Source of the DNA: DATFVA01 sp963771705
GTDB taxonomy: Bacteria; Bacteroidota; Ignavibacteria; Ignavibacteriales; Ignavibacteriaceae
Reading direction: 5' to 3'
DNA length: 64,000 bases
Assembly: GCA_963771705.1 (NCBI GenBank)
Contig: CAVYUP010000005.1
Span: 186,001 to 250,000, forward strand
Shown: positions 43,726 through 53,202 of the stretch, piece by piece
Position numbering within the stretch: the first letter of the stretch is position 1
Layout of the letters: every line of letters starts with the position of its first letter
The notes under the pieces: model-generated
Database searches by the model: none
Told to the model about the DNA's origin: nothing
What the model saw: only the letters and a program-made list of their open reading frames with translations
Position numbers and translations under genes: made by a program

Positions 43726-44151
43726 ATGAAGTACTTTTTAACTATTCTATTAAGTTCGGTTCTTTTTGCGGCATGTTCCAGTTCAAAAGAAGTTTCGATG
43801 GACCCCGTACGGTTTGATGCTTGTACTCAGCAGACCGATCTGACGTCAAGCGATGTCTATACCGGCGAGACCGTGGATAATGTTGTAATTGATCAGCAGT
43901 CTAAGCTGGTTTACGTTACAATGGATGTACGTACCTATTGTAATTCCACATTAAATATGGATATGACGCAGAGTGAAAACCAGATCACCCTTAAAGTTTC
44001 AAATGCTAATTCAGCAAACGATAACTGCGTATGTATAAAAAAGGCAAGAACTGCTTTTCGCGATTTGGCCCCCGGAACCTATGACCTGAGGATAACCGAT
44101 CAGACAGGTCATAAACTGCTGGATCAGGAAAGCATTACTATACCCGAGTAA
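43726..44151 (+). CDS. hypothetical lipoprotein
   Basis: 141 residues from the ATG at 43726, which has a textbook GGAGGAG site 7 nt upstream. The frame extends to 43696 but those ten residues (TIKIPGGDK) are the untranslated leader. Lipobox: ILLSSVLFAAC, Cys at 17. The mature domain has four further cysteines and a beta-rich pattern (YVTMDVRTYCNSTLNMDM, NCVCIKKAR, PGTYDLRITDQTG). No family recognised. It sits between two glycosyltransferase genes and ends in a terminator. Confidence 0.75.
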   Translation: MKYFLTILLSSVLFAACSSSKEVSMDPVRFDACTQQTDLTSSDVYTGETVDNVVIDQQSKLVYVTMDVRTYCNSTLNMDMTQSENQITLKVSNANSANDNCVCIKKARTAFRDLAPGTYDLRITDQTGHKLLDQESITIPE

Positions 44152-44173
44152 TTAACCAAAAATATTTTCTAAT

Positions 44174-44202
44174 AAGCCGGTTTTTTGCCGGCTTTATTTT
44201 TT
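44174..44202 (+). terminator. intrinsic terminator of the lipoprotein gene
   Basis: AAGCCGG (44174-44180) pairs with CCGGCTT (44188-44194) around a 7-nt T-rich loop; an interrupted T tract (TATTTTTTC) follows. Confidence 0.82.
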
Positions 44203-44255
44203 CTATTTTTAACCCTCCTCTTCTTTCCGTAGATATTAAAATTTCAGGAGGATTT

Positions 44256-45725
44256 ATGAGCTTTCCTTTCACCGTTTTTGTTCCATATAACGGGAATAAA
44301 AAGATCTGGGATTCATTGAATTCACTTCGTGTCTCAAACCTCATCGAAGAGCTCTACCTTATTACAGATGAATCAACGGAAATTCCGAAATCCTCTCAGG
44401 TTGTTTATTCTGACAGTATTTTTAGTACCAAAACATTACGTGCTGTTTCCGATGAATCTGACTCAGAATATATTCTTCTGCTACAGGAACCGAAAGAGAT
44501 TACCTTTGGAAGGTTCTCCTTAAACCGGTTTTTTGAGGTGGCGGAACTGACAGGGGCTGGATTATTATATTCGGATTTTTACAGACTCGAAAATGATATA
44601 CTCCATCCTCATCCTTTAATCGACTATCAGCCGGGAAGCATTCGGGATGATTTTGATTTTGGCGGTGCTGTTGTTATAAGGAGCTCGGTTCTAAAAAGCT
44701 ATCTTTCCGGTGATGTTCCTGATTTGCTCCACGCTGGTTTTTATGATTTCAGATTATTTCTGTCCCGCCATAATGATATCAGGCGAATCCCTGAGTACCT
44801 GTACACTGTGAAAACCTCAACGGAGGGGCATGACGGCAGGAGTCAGTTTGCGTATCTTGATCCGGATAACCGAAGTCCGCAGATTGAAATGGAAGAAGCG
44901 GCAACCAGCCATCTTAAAGAGATCGGGGCTTACCTTGAACCTGTTTTCGATGGAGTCAATTTAACAGACAAGGAATTCGCATATACCGCGTCGGTAATAA
45001 TCCCAGTAAAAGATCGTGAAAAGACAATAACTGAAGCCGTCGATTCGGCTGTCAGTCAGACAACTGATTTTCCTTTTAACGTGATCGTGGTTGATAACCA
45101 CTCCACAGACGGAACCACAGAAATTATAAAAAAACTAAGTACTAAACACAGCAGAATTATTCATGTTATTCCTGAATCTCAGAGCCTCAATATCGGAGGG
45201 TGCTGGAATGAAGCTGTCTTTAATGAACACTGCGGGAAATATGCCGTTCAGCTTGACAGCGACGACCTGTATGCCGATCAGCATACGCTGCAAAAAATAA
45301 TTAATGTATTTAGCGAGGAAAAAAGTGCGATGGTTATCGGCTCATATAAATTGACTGATTACAAAAAGAAAGAGATTTCCCCGGGAATAATCGACCACAG
45401 CGAATGGTCGAGGTCTAACGGAAGAAATAATGCTCTGCGTATAAATGGCCTGGGTGCTCCAAGGGCTTTTTTTACTCCTGTCCTCAGGGAAAATAAATTC
45501 CCCGACGTCAGTTATGGTGAGGATTATGCTGTGGCTCTTTCAATCTCCAGGAAATATGAGATCAGCAGAATATATGATCCTGTATATATATGCCGCCGTT
45601 GGGAAGGGAATTCTGATTCTCAGCTGACGCCTGAGAAAAAAAATAAATTTAATTTTTATAAAGATTCTTTAAGAACTTATGAAATAAAAGCCCGGCAGAA
45701 ACTTAATGCAGAAATCCGGAAATAA
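44256..45725 (+). CDS. glycosyltransferase family 2 protein with two GT-A domains
   Basis: 489 residues. The N-terminal part (1-230) looks like a first GT2-type domain (FTVFVPYNGNKKIWDSLNSL, SEYILLLQEPKEITFG, YSDFYRL), partly degenerate in its DxD region. From about 245 a standard GT2 domain follows: ASVIIPVKDREKTITEAVDSA, VIVVDNHSTDGTTEII, the DxD-type QLDSDDLY and the C-terminal GEDYAVALSISRKYEI with RRWEG. It has a good AGGAGG site. Its 3' end overlaps the DUF4922 gene by 20 bp, a strong hint of coupled function. Confidence 0.88.
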   Translation: MSFPFTVFVPYNGNKKIWDSLNSLRVSNLIEELYLITDESTEIPKSSQVVYSDSIFSTKTLRAVSDESDSEYILLLQEPKEITFGRFSLNRFFEVAELTGAGLLYSDFYRLENDILHPHPLIDYQPGSIRDDFDFGGAVVIRSSVLKSYLSGDVPDLLHAGFYDFRLFLSRHNDIRRIPEYLYTVKTSTEGHDGRSQFAYLDPDNRSPQIEMEEAATSHLKEIGAYLEPVFDGVNLTDKEFAYTASVIIPVKDREKTITEAVDSAVSQTTDFPFNVIVVDNHSTDGTTEIIKKLSTKHSRIIHVIPESQSLNIGGCWNEAVFNEHCGKYAVQLDSDDLYADQHTLQKIINVFSEEKSAMVIGSYKLTDYKKKEISPGIIDHSEWSRSNGRNNALRINGLGAPRAFFTPVLRENKFPDVSYGEDYAVALSISRKYEISRIYDPVYICRRWEGNSDSQLTPEKKNKFNFYKDSLRTYEIKARQKLNAEIRK

Positions 45726-46704
45726 TATTCAAAAGAACCTGCAGGAACTTGTTCTTGCGCAGGATTATTCGGGCGCTGTATCTTTGCTTTACAGGCAGCA
45801 AAGCAATGACTGGCCCCTGTTGAAAAAGGGAATCGAATCTCTGGCCTCGGTTGAAGATAAAAAATTTTTCTTTGATGGTTATGAGATAAAAACTCAATAC
45901 AATCCCCGCAGGATACACTCCACCATGGCTAATGTTTCCCCCGGGGCTGTTAAGAAAAAGGAGTGCATTTTATGTACAGAGAACCTGCCTGAAGAGCAGC
46001 AGGGTGTAATCTATAAAGACAAATACTCTATTCTCTGCAACCCATTTCCTATTTTTCTTAATCATCTTACCATCAGCAGTATAAGCCATACACCGCAGAG
46101 GATAAAGAATTCCTTTTCAAATATGCTGGATGTCAGCCGGGATATTCCCGATTATTGTTTTTTGTATAATGGACCTGAATCAGGAGCCTCCGTGCCCGAT
46201 CACCATCATTTCCAGGCATGTAAAAAAGAATCAATTCCTTTGTATATAGATTATGAAGGATTAAAAAATGAATTTGGTGAGGAAATTGCTGCCGGCGGAA
46301 CCAATATCTACGCTATAGATGATGGAATAAGGAAGATAATCTCACTTGAATCTGACTCTCCTAAGCATCTCTTTAAGGCGTTCAACCTCATATATTCCCT
46401 TTATGCACCTATTTCTAAAAGCCATGTTGAACCTATGATGAATATTATTTCATCTTATGAACAGGAATCGGTATGGAGGGTAATATTATTCTTCCGTAAG
46501 AAACACAGGCCCGACGCTTATTTCAAGGAAAACGATGAAAACATACTTGTTAGTCCCGCAACTATAGATCTTGGCGGTATCCTTGTTACCCCCCTCGAAA
46601 AGGATTTTAATAAAATCGATAAAGTAATCGTTAAACAGATCTTCCGTGAGGTTTCTATAGGCAAAGAAGAATTTGAATATCTTAAAACAAAGCTGGAAGA
46701 ATAA
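45706..46704 (+). CDS. DUF4922 (HIT/galactose-1-phosphate uridylyltransferase-like) protein
   Basis: 332 residues. A zinc-binding-like C87-x2-C90 (CILC) and the histidine triad-like H166-H-H168 in SVPDHHHFQA place it in the HIT/GalT superfamily, whose members transfer nucleotides between sugar phosphates or phosphorolyse nucleotide sugars. The DUF4922 function is not established. Being coupled to a GT2 gene it might supply or recycle the nucleotide sugar used there (inference). Start is the ATG at 45706 inside the GT2 gene. Confidence 0.85.
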   Translation: MQKSGNNIQKNLQELVLAQDYSGAVSLLYRQQSNDWPLLKKGIESLASVEDKKFFFDGYEIKTQYNPRRIHSTMANVSPGAVKKKECILCTENLPEEQQGVIYKDKYSILCNPFPIFLNHLTISSISHTPQRIKNSFSNMLDVSRDIPDYCFLYNGPESGASVPDHHHFQACKKESIPLYIDYEGLKNEFGEEIAAGGTNIYAIDDGIRKIISLESDSPKHLFKAFNLIYSLYAPISKSHVEPMMNIISSYEQESVWRVILFFRKKHRPDAYFKENDENILVSPATIDLGGILVTPLEKDFNKIDKVIVKQIFREVSIGKEEFEYLKTKLEE

Positions 46705-46752
46705 AGGAACGTACCTTTACTCTTCCACCCAAATACGGCATAATACCGCTTT

Positions 46753-48090
46753 CTATTTTTTTGTTTCCTGAAGTCCCGAAGGGGTCTGAGGAGTTGAAAT
46801 TAACTTCTCAAAAATTTCCCATCGTTTTGAGGGATTATCTTTTGTGCCGCCGTTTCTTTCAATATAATCTTTAACGATGTCTTTACCCAGGTTGTAGTTA
46901 ATTACATAACTTCTGTACTTATCTACAAAACTCATTCTCTTCTCGGCTCTTTCTTTACTCATCAGCTCATACTTCTGCAGCCAGTTAATTGCGGTCTCCC
47001 TGTCCCAGTCACCGTTCAGGTAGTTCCGTGCAGCCTCATTCCCCGCATAACTCAGCTCGTCAGTCAGCTCCAGGGCATGGTAATACTCGTCAGCCTGCGA
47101 AGAATCGAGTCCGGCAATTGGAAATAAAACTTCTTTCTCGAATTTGATCCTTGAGTCACCGGGGAAAACCATCTCAATACCGAAATTCGCGGTTCCTTCT
47201 GCTATGAGAGATTGTGGACTAAAAAGCGGGTACACACTGAATTCTGCCCATCCCCGCTGCCTTACTAAATTCTTTTCCAGTAGTGTATTGTAAACATGGT
47301 GACCCGGATAACCTTCGTGAGCCGCAAGGTCAACCGCCCGGTCGATATAAATAGGAAGATCCGTATTCACCTGAATTACGCTGTATGAGTTTCCTTTATA
47401 CCAGTTGTATCCCCCCCATGGTTTATCATTTACATATTCTACCTTAAAGTTCTCATCCTGCGGAAGCTGAATGTGGTCTAAAGTCCTGCTTCGGCATTCA
47501 TTTATTGCTGCGGTAAAGACTTTATCAAGCTTATCTTTCGGTATGATGAACTGTGATCTGAACTTCTCAAACCTGTCTGTTACATTTCCGCTGCCCGGAA
47601 GCATTTTATCAAGCTCTGCTATAATTTCCTTAAAATGTTCTTCTGAATAATGAGGGGCTTCAGCATCATACAGGGCTTTGGTTTCCTGGTCGAATGGAAG
47701 GTTTCCCCCCTGAAGCATAAATATTTTTGTCTTCAAGGCCAGCATTTGTTTGAATAAGAACCTGAACCTCAGGGTCTGCATTTCATCCGCGTTATATTGC
47801 CCAAGGGATTCCATACTGTCCAGCAGGGCATCAGTTTCAGCATCCAGGCGCTTCAATGCTGTGGAGTCAGCATTGAAGCTGCTATCAGGTTTCCATTCGT
47901 CCGGACCATAATAAGCGTCAACATAGTCAGGATCAAATTTCCCAACTCTTAATATCACCTTAACATAACTTTCTGCTAATTTATTCATTTTAACATCCAA
48001 TTCTCTTGAAGGTTGTTTTACTTTTTTATCACCGCACGCAGCTAAAAACAGAACCGGTATAAGAAATAAGATAAGATATTTTTTCTGCAT
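46753..48090 (-). CDS. DUF885-family metallopeptidase-like lipoprotein
   Basis: 445 residues with a lipoprotein signal (YLILFLIPVLFLAAC). The DUF885 zinc motif is HEGYPGHH (in DLAAHEGYPGHHVYN), with the downstream glutamate probably in IAEGTANFGIE. Related proteins are dipeptidyl- or amino-peptidases of the cell envelope, though few have been tested. The ATG overlaps the stop of the upstream amylase gene by one base (TAATG), so translation is coupled. Confidence 0.85.
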   Translation of the reverse strand: MQKKYLILFLIPVLFLAACGDKKVKQPSRELDVKMNKLAESYVKVILRVGKFDPDYVDAYYGPDEWKPDSSFNADSTALKRLDAETDALLDSMESLGQYNADEMQTLRFRFLFKQMLALKTKIFMLQGGNLPFDQETKALYDAEAPHYSEEHFKEIIAELDKMLPGSGNVTDRFEKFRSQFIIPKDKLDKVFTAAINECRSRTLDHIQLPQDENFKVEYVNDKPWGGYNWYKGNSYSVIQVNTDLPIYIDRAVDLAAHEGYPGHHVYNTLLEKNLVRQRGWAEFSVYPLFSPQSLIAEGTANFGIEMVFPGDSRIKFEKEVLFPIAGLDSSQADEYYHALELTDELSYAGNEAARNYLNGDWDRETAINWLQKYELMSKERAEKRMSFVDKYRSYVINYNLGKDIVKDYIERNGGTKDNPSKRWEIFEKLISTPQTPSGLQETKK

Positions 48091-50498
48091 TATTCATCCT
48101 TATTTGAGTTTTCTTTTAACAGGAAGATTGAATATCCGTAGGGATCCATATGAACGTTCACTTTATAATTCCTTACCGGCAGCTCTATCCCTGAAATAAG
48201 GTCGGTAATAGTGTCGGCCTTAAAAGCATAAGGAAGATCCAGTGGAACATTCGTTAAAGAATTGCTTTTATTAAGCACAACCAGAATCCGCTCATTTAAA
48301 TCTGAGCGCATAAAAGCATAGATGTTTTTATCCGCCTGAAGGGTATAGAAGTCGCCGTACCTTAGCGCGGAATTTTCTTTCCTTACTTTTATCAGCTGGC
48401 TTACATCACCGAAAGTCTTTTTTTCAATGCCGGTCAGCTTATCACCGAAACGCATCATCCGGCGGTTATCAGGGTCTGCCGCTCCCGTCATCCCAATCTC
48501 ATCTCCGTAGTCTACAATGGGTATTCCCGGTATTGTCATCAGGTAGGAAAGGTATAATTTAAGCTTGTCGTAGCTCGACTTATGATCCACTTCGGGTGGA
48601 TTCTCCCATCCTATCTCTGACGCGTCTTTTTCATTAAGCGAAATATCTCCGTCGGCATATGCCATAAACCGTACTTTATCATGACTGTCCATTATGTTCC
48701 CCATCAGATGGTTAACGCCGTAAACCTCAAATGACTTTTTCATCTGTTCATCCAGCGATTTGAAGGAACGTGACGAGTCGATAAATACAGGTATAGCAGT
48801 ATCGTACAAATTAAAGTTGAACTGTCCGTCAAGCTGACCATTATTAACGTAAGAATTTACCAGCTGATAGCTTCCGAAAGTTTCCCCAATCTGGAAAATA
48901 CTTTTATTCTCAGGAACCACAATCTCGCTTTCGATCTTTCTCGTTAAGGTCCTCCAGAATTCATTAGGAACATGTTTTACGGCATCGTGTCTGAAGCCGT
49001 CCGCATCAGTTTCCTGCAGCCACCAGACAGCATTGCTTGTCATCGTATCAAGCGCTTCGGGAGAGCCTTCATAATCGAATGAAGGAAGATAGGGCTCGAA
49101 CCAGGTGGTAAGTCTGTGTTCATCCCAGAGCCGGAGGTTCAGTTTCCCGTCCGGCAGCCGAAGGTGTCCAAACCAGTTTCTGTGCTGCTTAAAAAAAGGA
49201 TGTTCCTCGTGAACATGATTCGCCACAAAATCTATAAGGATATGAATATTATGTATGTGGGCGTCTTCAACAAGGTTCTGAAGCAGTTTCATATCCCCGA
49301 ATCTTTCCTCAACCCTGGTTGAGGATATGGGCCAGTATCCATGGTAGCCCGAATAATACCTGTGTGGTTTGGGGTACTCTCTATATGCGCTGTCGGTATT
49401 ATCAACAACCGGTGAAAGCCATAAAGTATTCACACCAAGTGAATCAAAATAGCCGCCGTCTATTTTGTTAATAATGCCCTGCAGGTCACCGCCGTAATAA
49501 TTAGCTTTCTTTAAAAGATTCGGATTGTCCACCGGTATACTGTTGCTTGAATCGCCGTCGTTAAAACGGTCTACCATTATCGAATAAATGATATTATCGT
49601 ATTCGGTTCGGTGTTTAACACTACCTTCCGGCTCTCCGTTATAGAATCTTAAAGTCTGTATGTTTGAGGGGAGTCCATTCCTGTTTACAAAAACCCTTAG
49701 AACATTTTCCCCTTTCAGCATCGCGGAGTCAATAGTAACAAGGAATCTGTTTGCGGCAGTTGAAACCCGTTTCGGGGGGAGCACAGAGTTATTATAAAGT
49801 GCGGTGATTTCATCACGCTTTACAGGAGACCTGAACTTACTGTTCGAGTAAGAAAATTTTATTGTTATCCTGTCCTGCGTTTTTTCATAATCATTGACAA
49901 AAAGATAACTTTCTTCAGGATGGGGGTTGGGTATTGTAATAACTGAGTTATAACCTCCCAATCCGTTTGGAATGCTGTCGGGATTCTCAGGGTCTATAAA
50001 TTCCCGGCCCTGTACGTAAAATTTGTACTGGTACGTTCCCGGTTCCAGAGGAACAGTTACACTGTATATTCTCCCTTTTTTATCGTAGTTCATAGGAAGG
50101 CTTTCCCGGTTCCAGCCGTTAAAGCTCGCAAAAAGGTTTACTTTTTCGGGGTGATCCTTAAGGGTTAAGTAGAATGTATGATTCTTAACGATATCTGAAT
50201 AAAAGGGGATCACGTAAAATGAATCATTCAGAGTAAAGTTTATTAACCCTATGCCTTCGAATTTGCTGTCGGGCTTAACGGCCAGACTTTTACTCTCAGG
50301 GTTGTAAACAGCCTTAATATTATCTCCGGGTATTATTTTCAAATTATAATCATTTGAATAAAAGAGATCGCTTATAAGCAGCGTGTCAGCCTTACCTGCC
50401 TGCAGATGAAGCGGCCTAATAATGTCTTTAATTCCCTGCGGAAACATGGTTGTCTGAAGTACAATTAAAAATAAAATAAGCAATAAGGGGCGTTTCAT
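48090..50498 (-). CDS. secreted GH13 alpha-amylase family enzyme
   Basis: 802 residues: a signal peptide (PLLLILFLIVLQTTMFPQ), an N-terminal beta region with a CBM48/AMPK-like domain (VNLFASFNGWNRESLPMNYD), then the (beta/alpha)8 catalytic domain. The four GH13 regions are DFVANH, GFRHDAVKH (nucleophile Asp), IFQIGETFG (acid Glu) and IMDSHDK. The C-terminal beta domain ends near 795. The plan matches neopullulanase/cyclomaltodextrinase-like enzymes acting on alpha-1,4/1,6 glucans outside the cytoplasm. It lies 12 bp after the ABC transporter. Confidence 0.92.
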   Translation of the reverse strand: MKRPLLLILFLIVLQTTMFPQGIKDIIRPLHLQAGKADTLLISDLFYSNDYNLKIIPGDNIKAVYNPESKSLAVKPDSKFEGIGLINFTLNDSFYVIPFYSDIVKNHTFYLTLKDHPEKVNLFASFNGWNRESLPMNYDKKGRIYSVTVPLEPGTYQYKFYVQGREFIDPENPDSIPNGLGGYNSVITIPNPHPEESYLFVNDYEKTQDRITIKFSYSNSKFRSPVKRDEITALYNNSVLPPKRVSTAANRFLVTIDSAMLKGENVLRVFVNRNGLPSNIQTLRFYNGEPEGSVKHRTEYDNIIYSIMVDRFNDGDSSNSIPVDNPNLLKKANYYGGDLQGIINKIDGGYFDSLGVNTLWLSPVVDNTDSAYREYPKPHRYYSGYHGYWPISSTRVEERFGDMKLLQNLVEDAHIHNIHILIDFVANHVHEEHPFFKQHRNWFGHLRLPDGKLNLRLWDEHRLTTWFEPYLPSFDYEGSPEALDTMTSNAVWWLQETDADGFRHDAVKHVPNEFWRTLTRKIESEIVVPENKSIFQIGETFGSYQLVNSYVNNGQLDGQFNFNLYDTAIPVFIDSSRSFKSLDEQMKKSFEVYGVNHLMGNIMDSHDKVRFMAYADGDISLNEKDASEIGWENPPEVDHKSSYDKLKLYLSYLMTIPGIPIVDYGDEIGMTGAADPDNRRMMRFGDKLTGIEKKTFGDVSQLIKVRKENSALRYGDFYTLQADKNIYAFMRSDLNERILVVLNKSNSLTNVPLDLPYAFKADTITDLISGIELPVRNYKVNVHMDPYGYSIFLLKENSNKDE

Positions 50499-50510
50499 AT
50501 AAAAACCTTT

Positions 50511-52304
50511 TTATTCCTCTTCAAAATTAACAGCTGATTTGTAATCATGCATGCCATTACTCTTCTCACGTTCCCCAATCTGCTGACGCCACATTGCATA
50601 ATAGAGTCCTTTTCGCTGAAGTAGCTCTTCATGCTTTCCGGCTTCAGTTATCTGCCCTCTCTCAAGAACATATATTTTATCGGCATGCATAACAGTCGAT
50701 AAACGATGGGCAATCATAATTGTGATAAGATCTTTCCTGTCTGATATATCTCTAATAGTGGATGTTATCTCTTCCTCTGTCAGGGAGTCGAGAGAAGATG
50801 TCGCCTCGTCGAAGATCAGAAGCTGGGGGCGGCGTAAAAGAGCCCGTGCTATAGAGAGTCTTTGTTTTTCGCCCCCCGATACTTTTACCCCGCCTTCCCC
50901 GATGATTGTATCAAGTCCTTTGTCGGCTCTTGCAAGGAGACTTCCAGCCGCCGCCTTCTCAAGTACATCAAGGCACTCCTCCTCAGAGGCTCCGGGATTT
51001 ACGAACAACAGGTTTTCTTTGATTGTCCCTGAAAACAGCTGGGTGTCCTGTGTAACAAAACCGATTTTTTCCCGGAGTTCATCCAGGTCGATTCTGTCGC
51101 CGCTGATGCCGTTATAAATAATTGAACCTTCCTGAGGTGTGTATAAACCTACCAGAAGTTTTACAAGTGTAGTTTTACCGGCACCCGAAGGTCCGGCAAA
51201 AGCAATGGTTTCACCCATTCTTACTTTGAAGGAGATGTTTTTCAGAGCATTGCTTTTTGAACTCTGATGCCTGAAGCTTACATCCCTGAATTCAAGCGAC
51301 TGGATAGTTTTTATCGATTCGGGATTTACCGGCTTTCCATCAACAGGCTGCCTGAGAAGTTCTGCAAAGTTATCCAGTGAAACTTCTGCTTCGCGGTAGA
51401 TATTAATGATATCACCAAGACTCTGTAAGGGCCCGAAAATAAAGAATGAGTAAAGAAGAAGGGTAAAGAACTGTCCTATCTGTATCTCCCTTGTAAATAT
51501 CAGGTAAAGCATAAAGAAAAGAATAGACGTCCTTATGAAATTAACTACCGTTCCCTGAATAAAACTGAGGGTTCTGATGTATTTAACTTTTTTAAGCTCA
51601 AGCTGCAGTATTTTATCGGTGGTTGAATTAAGCCTGTTGATTTCCTGGTTCCCAAGGCCGAGACTTTTAACCAGTTCAATATTCCTCAGTGATTCAGTGG
51701 TCGTACCTGCAAGCTCTGTGGTTTCTGCAACTATAACCTGCTGGATCTTTTTTATTTTTCTGCTCAAAACCGAACTTACAACACCGAGGATCGGTATAGC
51801 CGCAAAAAAGATGGGGGCTATTATCCAGTGAACATTTACCGCGTATATGGTAACAAATATTACTCCTACCAGCGTTGTAAATAAAGTATTAACAAATGAT
51901 GATATCAGCTTTTCAACATCACTTCTTACTTTCTGCAGTACGCCCAGTGTCTTCCCGCTCTGCTGATCTTCAAACTTAAAATACGGAAGTTCAAGAGAGT
52001 GTTTAATTCCGTCAGTATAAATTTTAGCGCCGAGCCTCTGTGTAATCACATTAACATAATAATCCTGAAAGTTCTTGGCTATTCGGGAAATAAAGGCAAC
52101 CCCCACGGCAGCGGCCAGCAGAAGCCCTACCCCCCTTAGAAACTGTGATGTAGTAAAAGAATCAAATTTGGTGGCGTAGTTATCAATCACCTTCCCGAAA
52201 ATATAAGGGTCCAGAAGGGAGAATACCTGGTTTACTGCAGCCAGCAGAAGGGCCAGCAGCATCAGTTTCCAGTAACTCCTGAGATATGAATAAAGCAGTT
52301 TCAT
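50511..52304 (-). CDS. ABC exporter, permease-ATPase fusion (MsbA-like)
   Basis: 597-residue half-transporter: six membrane helices in the first 310 residues, then the nucleotide-binding domain with Walker A GPSGAGKTT, Q-loop FVTQDTQLFSG, signature VSGGEKQRLSIARALL, Walker B LLIFDEATSSLD and the switch histidine in IMIAHRLSTV. It must work as a homodimer. Lipid A, lipids, peptides and drugs are all possible cargoes. It is the first gene of a minus-strand run with the amylase and the DUF885 peptidase. Confidence 0.93.
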   Translation of the reverse strand: MKLLYSYLRSYWKLMLLALLLAAVNQVFSLLDPYIFGKVIDNYATKFDSFTTSQFLRGVGLLLAAAVGVAFISRIAKNFQDYYVNVITQRLGAKIYTDGIKHSLELPYFKFEDQQSGKTLGVLQKVRSDVEKLISSFVNTLFTTLVGVIFVTIYAVNVHWIIAPIFFAAIPILGVVSSVLSRKIKKIQQVIVAETTELAGTTTESLRNIELVKSLGLGNQEINRLNSTTDKILQLELKKVKYIRTLSFIQGTVVNFIRTSILFFMLYLIFTREIQIGQFFTLLLYSFFIFGPLQSLGDIINIYREAEVSLDNFAELLRQPVDGKPVNPESIKTIQSLEFRDVSFRHQSSKSNALKNISFKVRMGETIAFAGPSGAGKTTLVKLLVGLYTPQEGSIIYNGISGDRIDLDELREKIGFVTQDTQLFSGTIKENLLFVNPGASEEECLDVLEKAAAGSLLARADKGLDTIIGEGGVKVSGGEKQRLSIARALLRRPQLLIFDEATSSLDSLTEEEITSTIRDISDRKDLITIMIAHRLSTVMHADKIYVLERGQITEAGKHEELLQRKGLYYAMWRQQIGEREKSNGMHDYKSAVNFEEE

Positions 52305-52477
52305 AAGGATCGCTTAAAATAATCAATAGAGGCTCAATATAAAATGGTATTAGATGGATGCAGGCAGTGACTGAGCTTATGTGTCTTCCTGTTATTGGCC
52401 TGTTACACGCCTTTTAAAGGCCAGATGTAGGCCGGATGTAGAAACTTTGGATTGGAGTTTCCCCTGAAATTTTATTT

Positions 52478-52936
52478 TTAAGAAGGAACCTTTAACACCA
52501 TTAAAACAACTGCTATTATCGGGGCGATGGTTGCAATGCTTCCCCATAAGTTCCACTCTTTGGATACCGCGTCATAAAGCTGCTGATCAAACGGTTCTGT
52601 TTCTGCTATTTTCAATAATTTTTTCTGAGCGGGAACCACTTTGGCCATAAACGCGGCCGCGGAGATTACAATCATTATGAAGCCCCATAAAATCCATCCG
52701 GTTTCAAAAGGAATGTACCCTATTCCCATAGCACCGAATCCGGCAAGAATTAAAAATGCAACAGCAGGCATAGTAAAAAACCTGTCCGCCCTGATTATCC
52801 CTCTTAAAGTGTGAGCCATTATCGCCGGATCTTTGCTTCTGTCACCGTGACTCTTCCAGAAAACATCCAGGATAATGTTCCCCATGAACAGGATAACCGC
52901 AAAAATATGTATGAGTTTGAATACCAGATAAGCCAT
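52478..52936 (-). CDS. DUF2269 family membrane protein
   Basis: 152 residues from the ATG at 52936; a TTG at 52948 would add four residues. Four membrane helices (FKLIHIFAVILFMGNIILDVFW, AVAFLILAGFGAMGIGYI, ILWGFIMIVISAAAFMAKVV, IATIAPIIAVVLMVLKV), with histidines in the first helix as in DUF2269 proteins. Function unknown; the pattern could suit haem binding. Divergent from the cbb3 oxidase cluster, 266 bp away. Confidence 0.82.
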   Translation of the reverse strand: MAYLVFKLIHIFAVILFMGNIILDVFWKSHGDRSKDPAIMAHTLRGIIRADRFFTMPAVAFLILAGFGAMGIGYIPFETGWILWGFIMIVISAAAFMAKVVPAQKKLLKIAETEPFDQQLYDAVSKEWNLWGSIATIAPIIAVVLMVLKVPS

Positions 52937-53095
52937 TTTATTTCTCAATTATAATGGTGTAAAATTGCAAAAAATTGACAGTAATTCCAAGAAATTCCGG
53001 GTTTCCTCGCGGCTGAGAACATCTGCATAATCAATTTTCTAAAAAAAGAACAAAAAAGTCCGAATTATTATAGTTTAATCAAATTTCATTTTTTT

Positions 53096-53103
53096 TATAT
53101 TTG
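53096..53103 (+). promoter_or_regulatory. candidate -7 box of the cbb3 oxidase operon
   Basis: TATATTTG matches TAnnTTTG about 100 bp before ccoI. The -33 side has TTT instead of TTG. It is preceded by a long AT-rich stretch. Confidence 0.45.
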
Positions 53104-53111
53104 GGTATTGA

Positions 53112-53128
53112 TGACATAAATACTGTCA
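53112..53128. promoter_or_regulatory. inverted repeat TGACA-N7-TGTCA, candidate operator
   Basis: A perfect 5-bp inverted repeat (TGACA 53112-53116, TGTCA 53124-53128) lies right after the candidate -7 box, at about the transcription start. It is an arrangement expected of a repressor or oxygen-responsive regulator site, but it is not the classic FNR box. Confidence 0.35.
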
Positions 53129-53202
53129 AATTCCTTCTTTCATATATAAAGACGTTAAAATTCCAGCAGGATTGTTCGAATACTATTACAATTTTTGACT
53201 GA

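Noticed and set aside
53112..53128. Classic FNR/CRP box at the cbb3 promoter
   Set aside because: The half-sites TGACA/TGTCA with a 7-nt spacer do not match TTGAT-N4-ATCAA or TGTGA-N6-TCACA.
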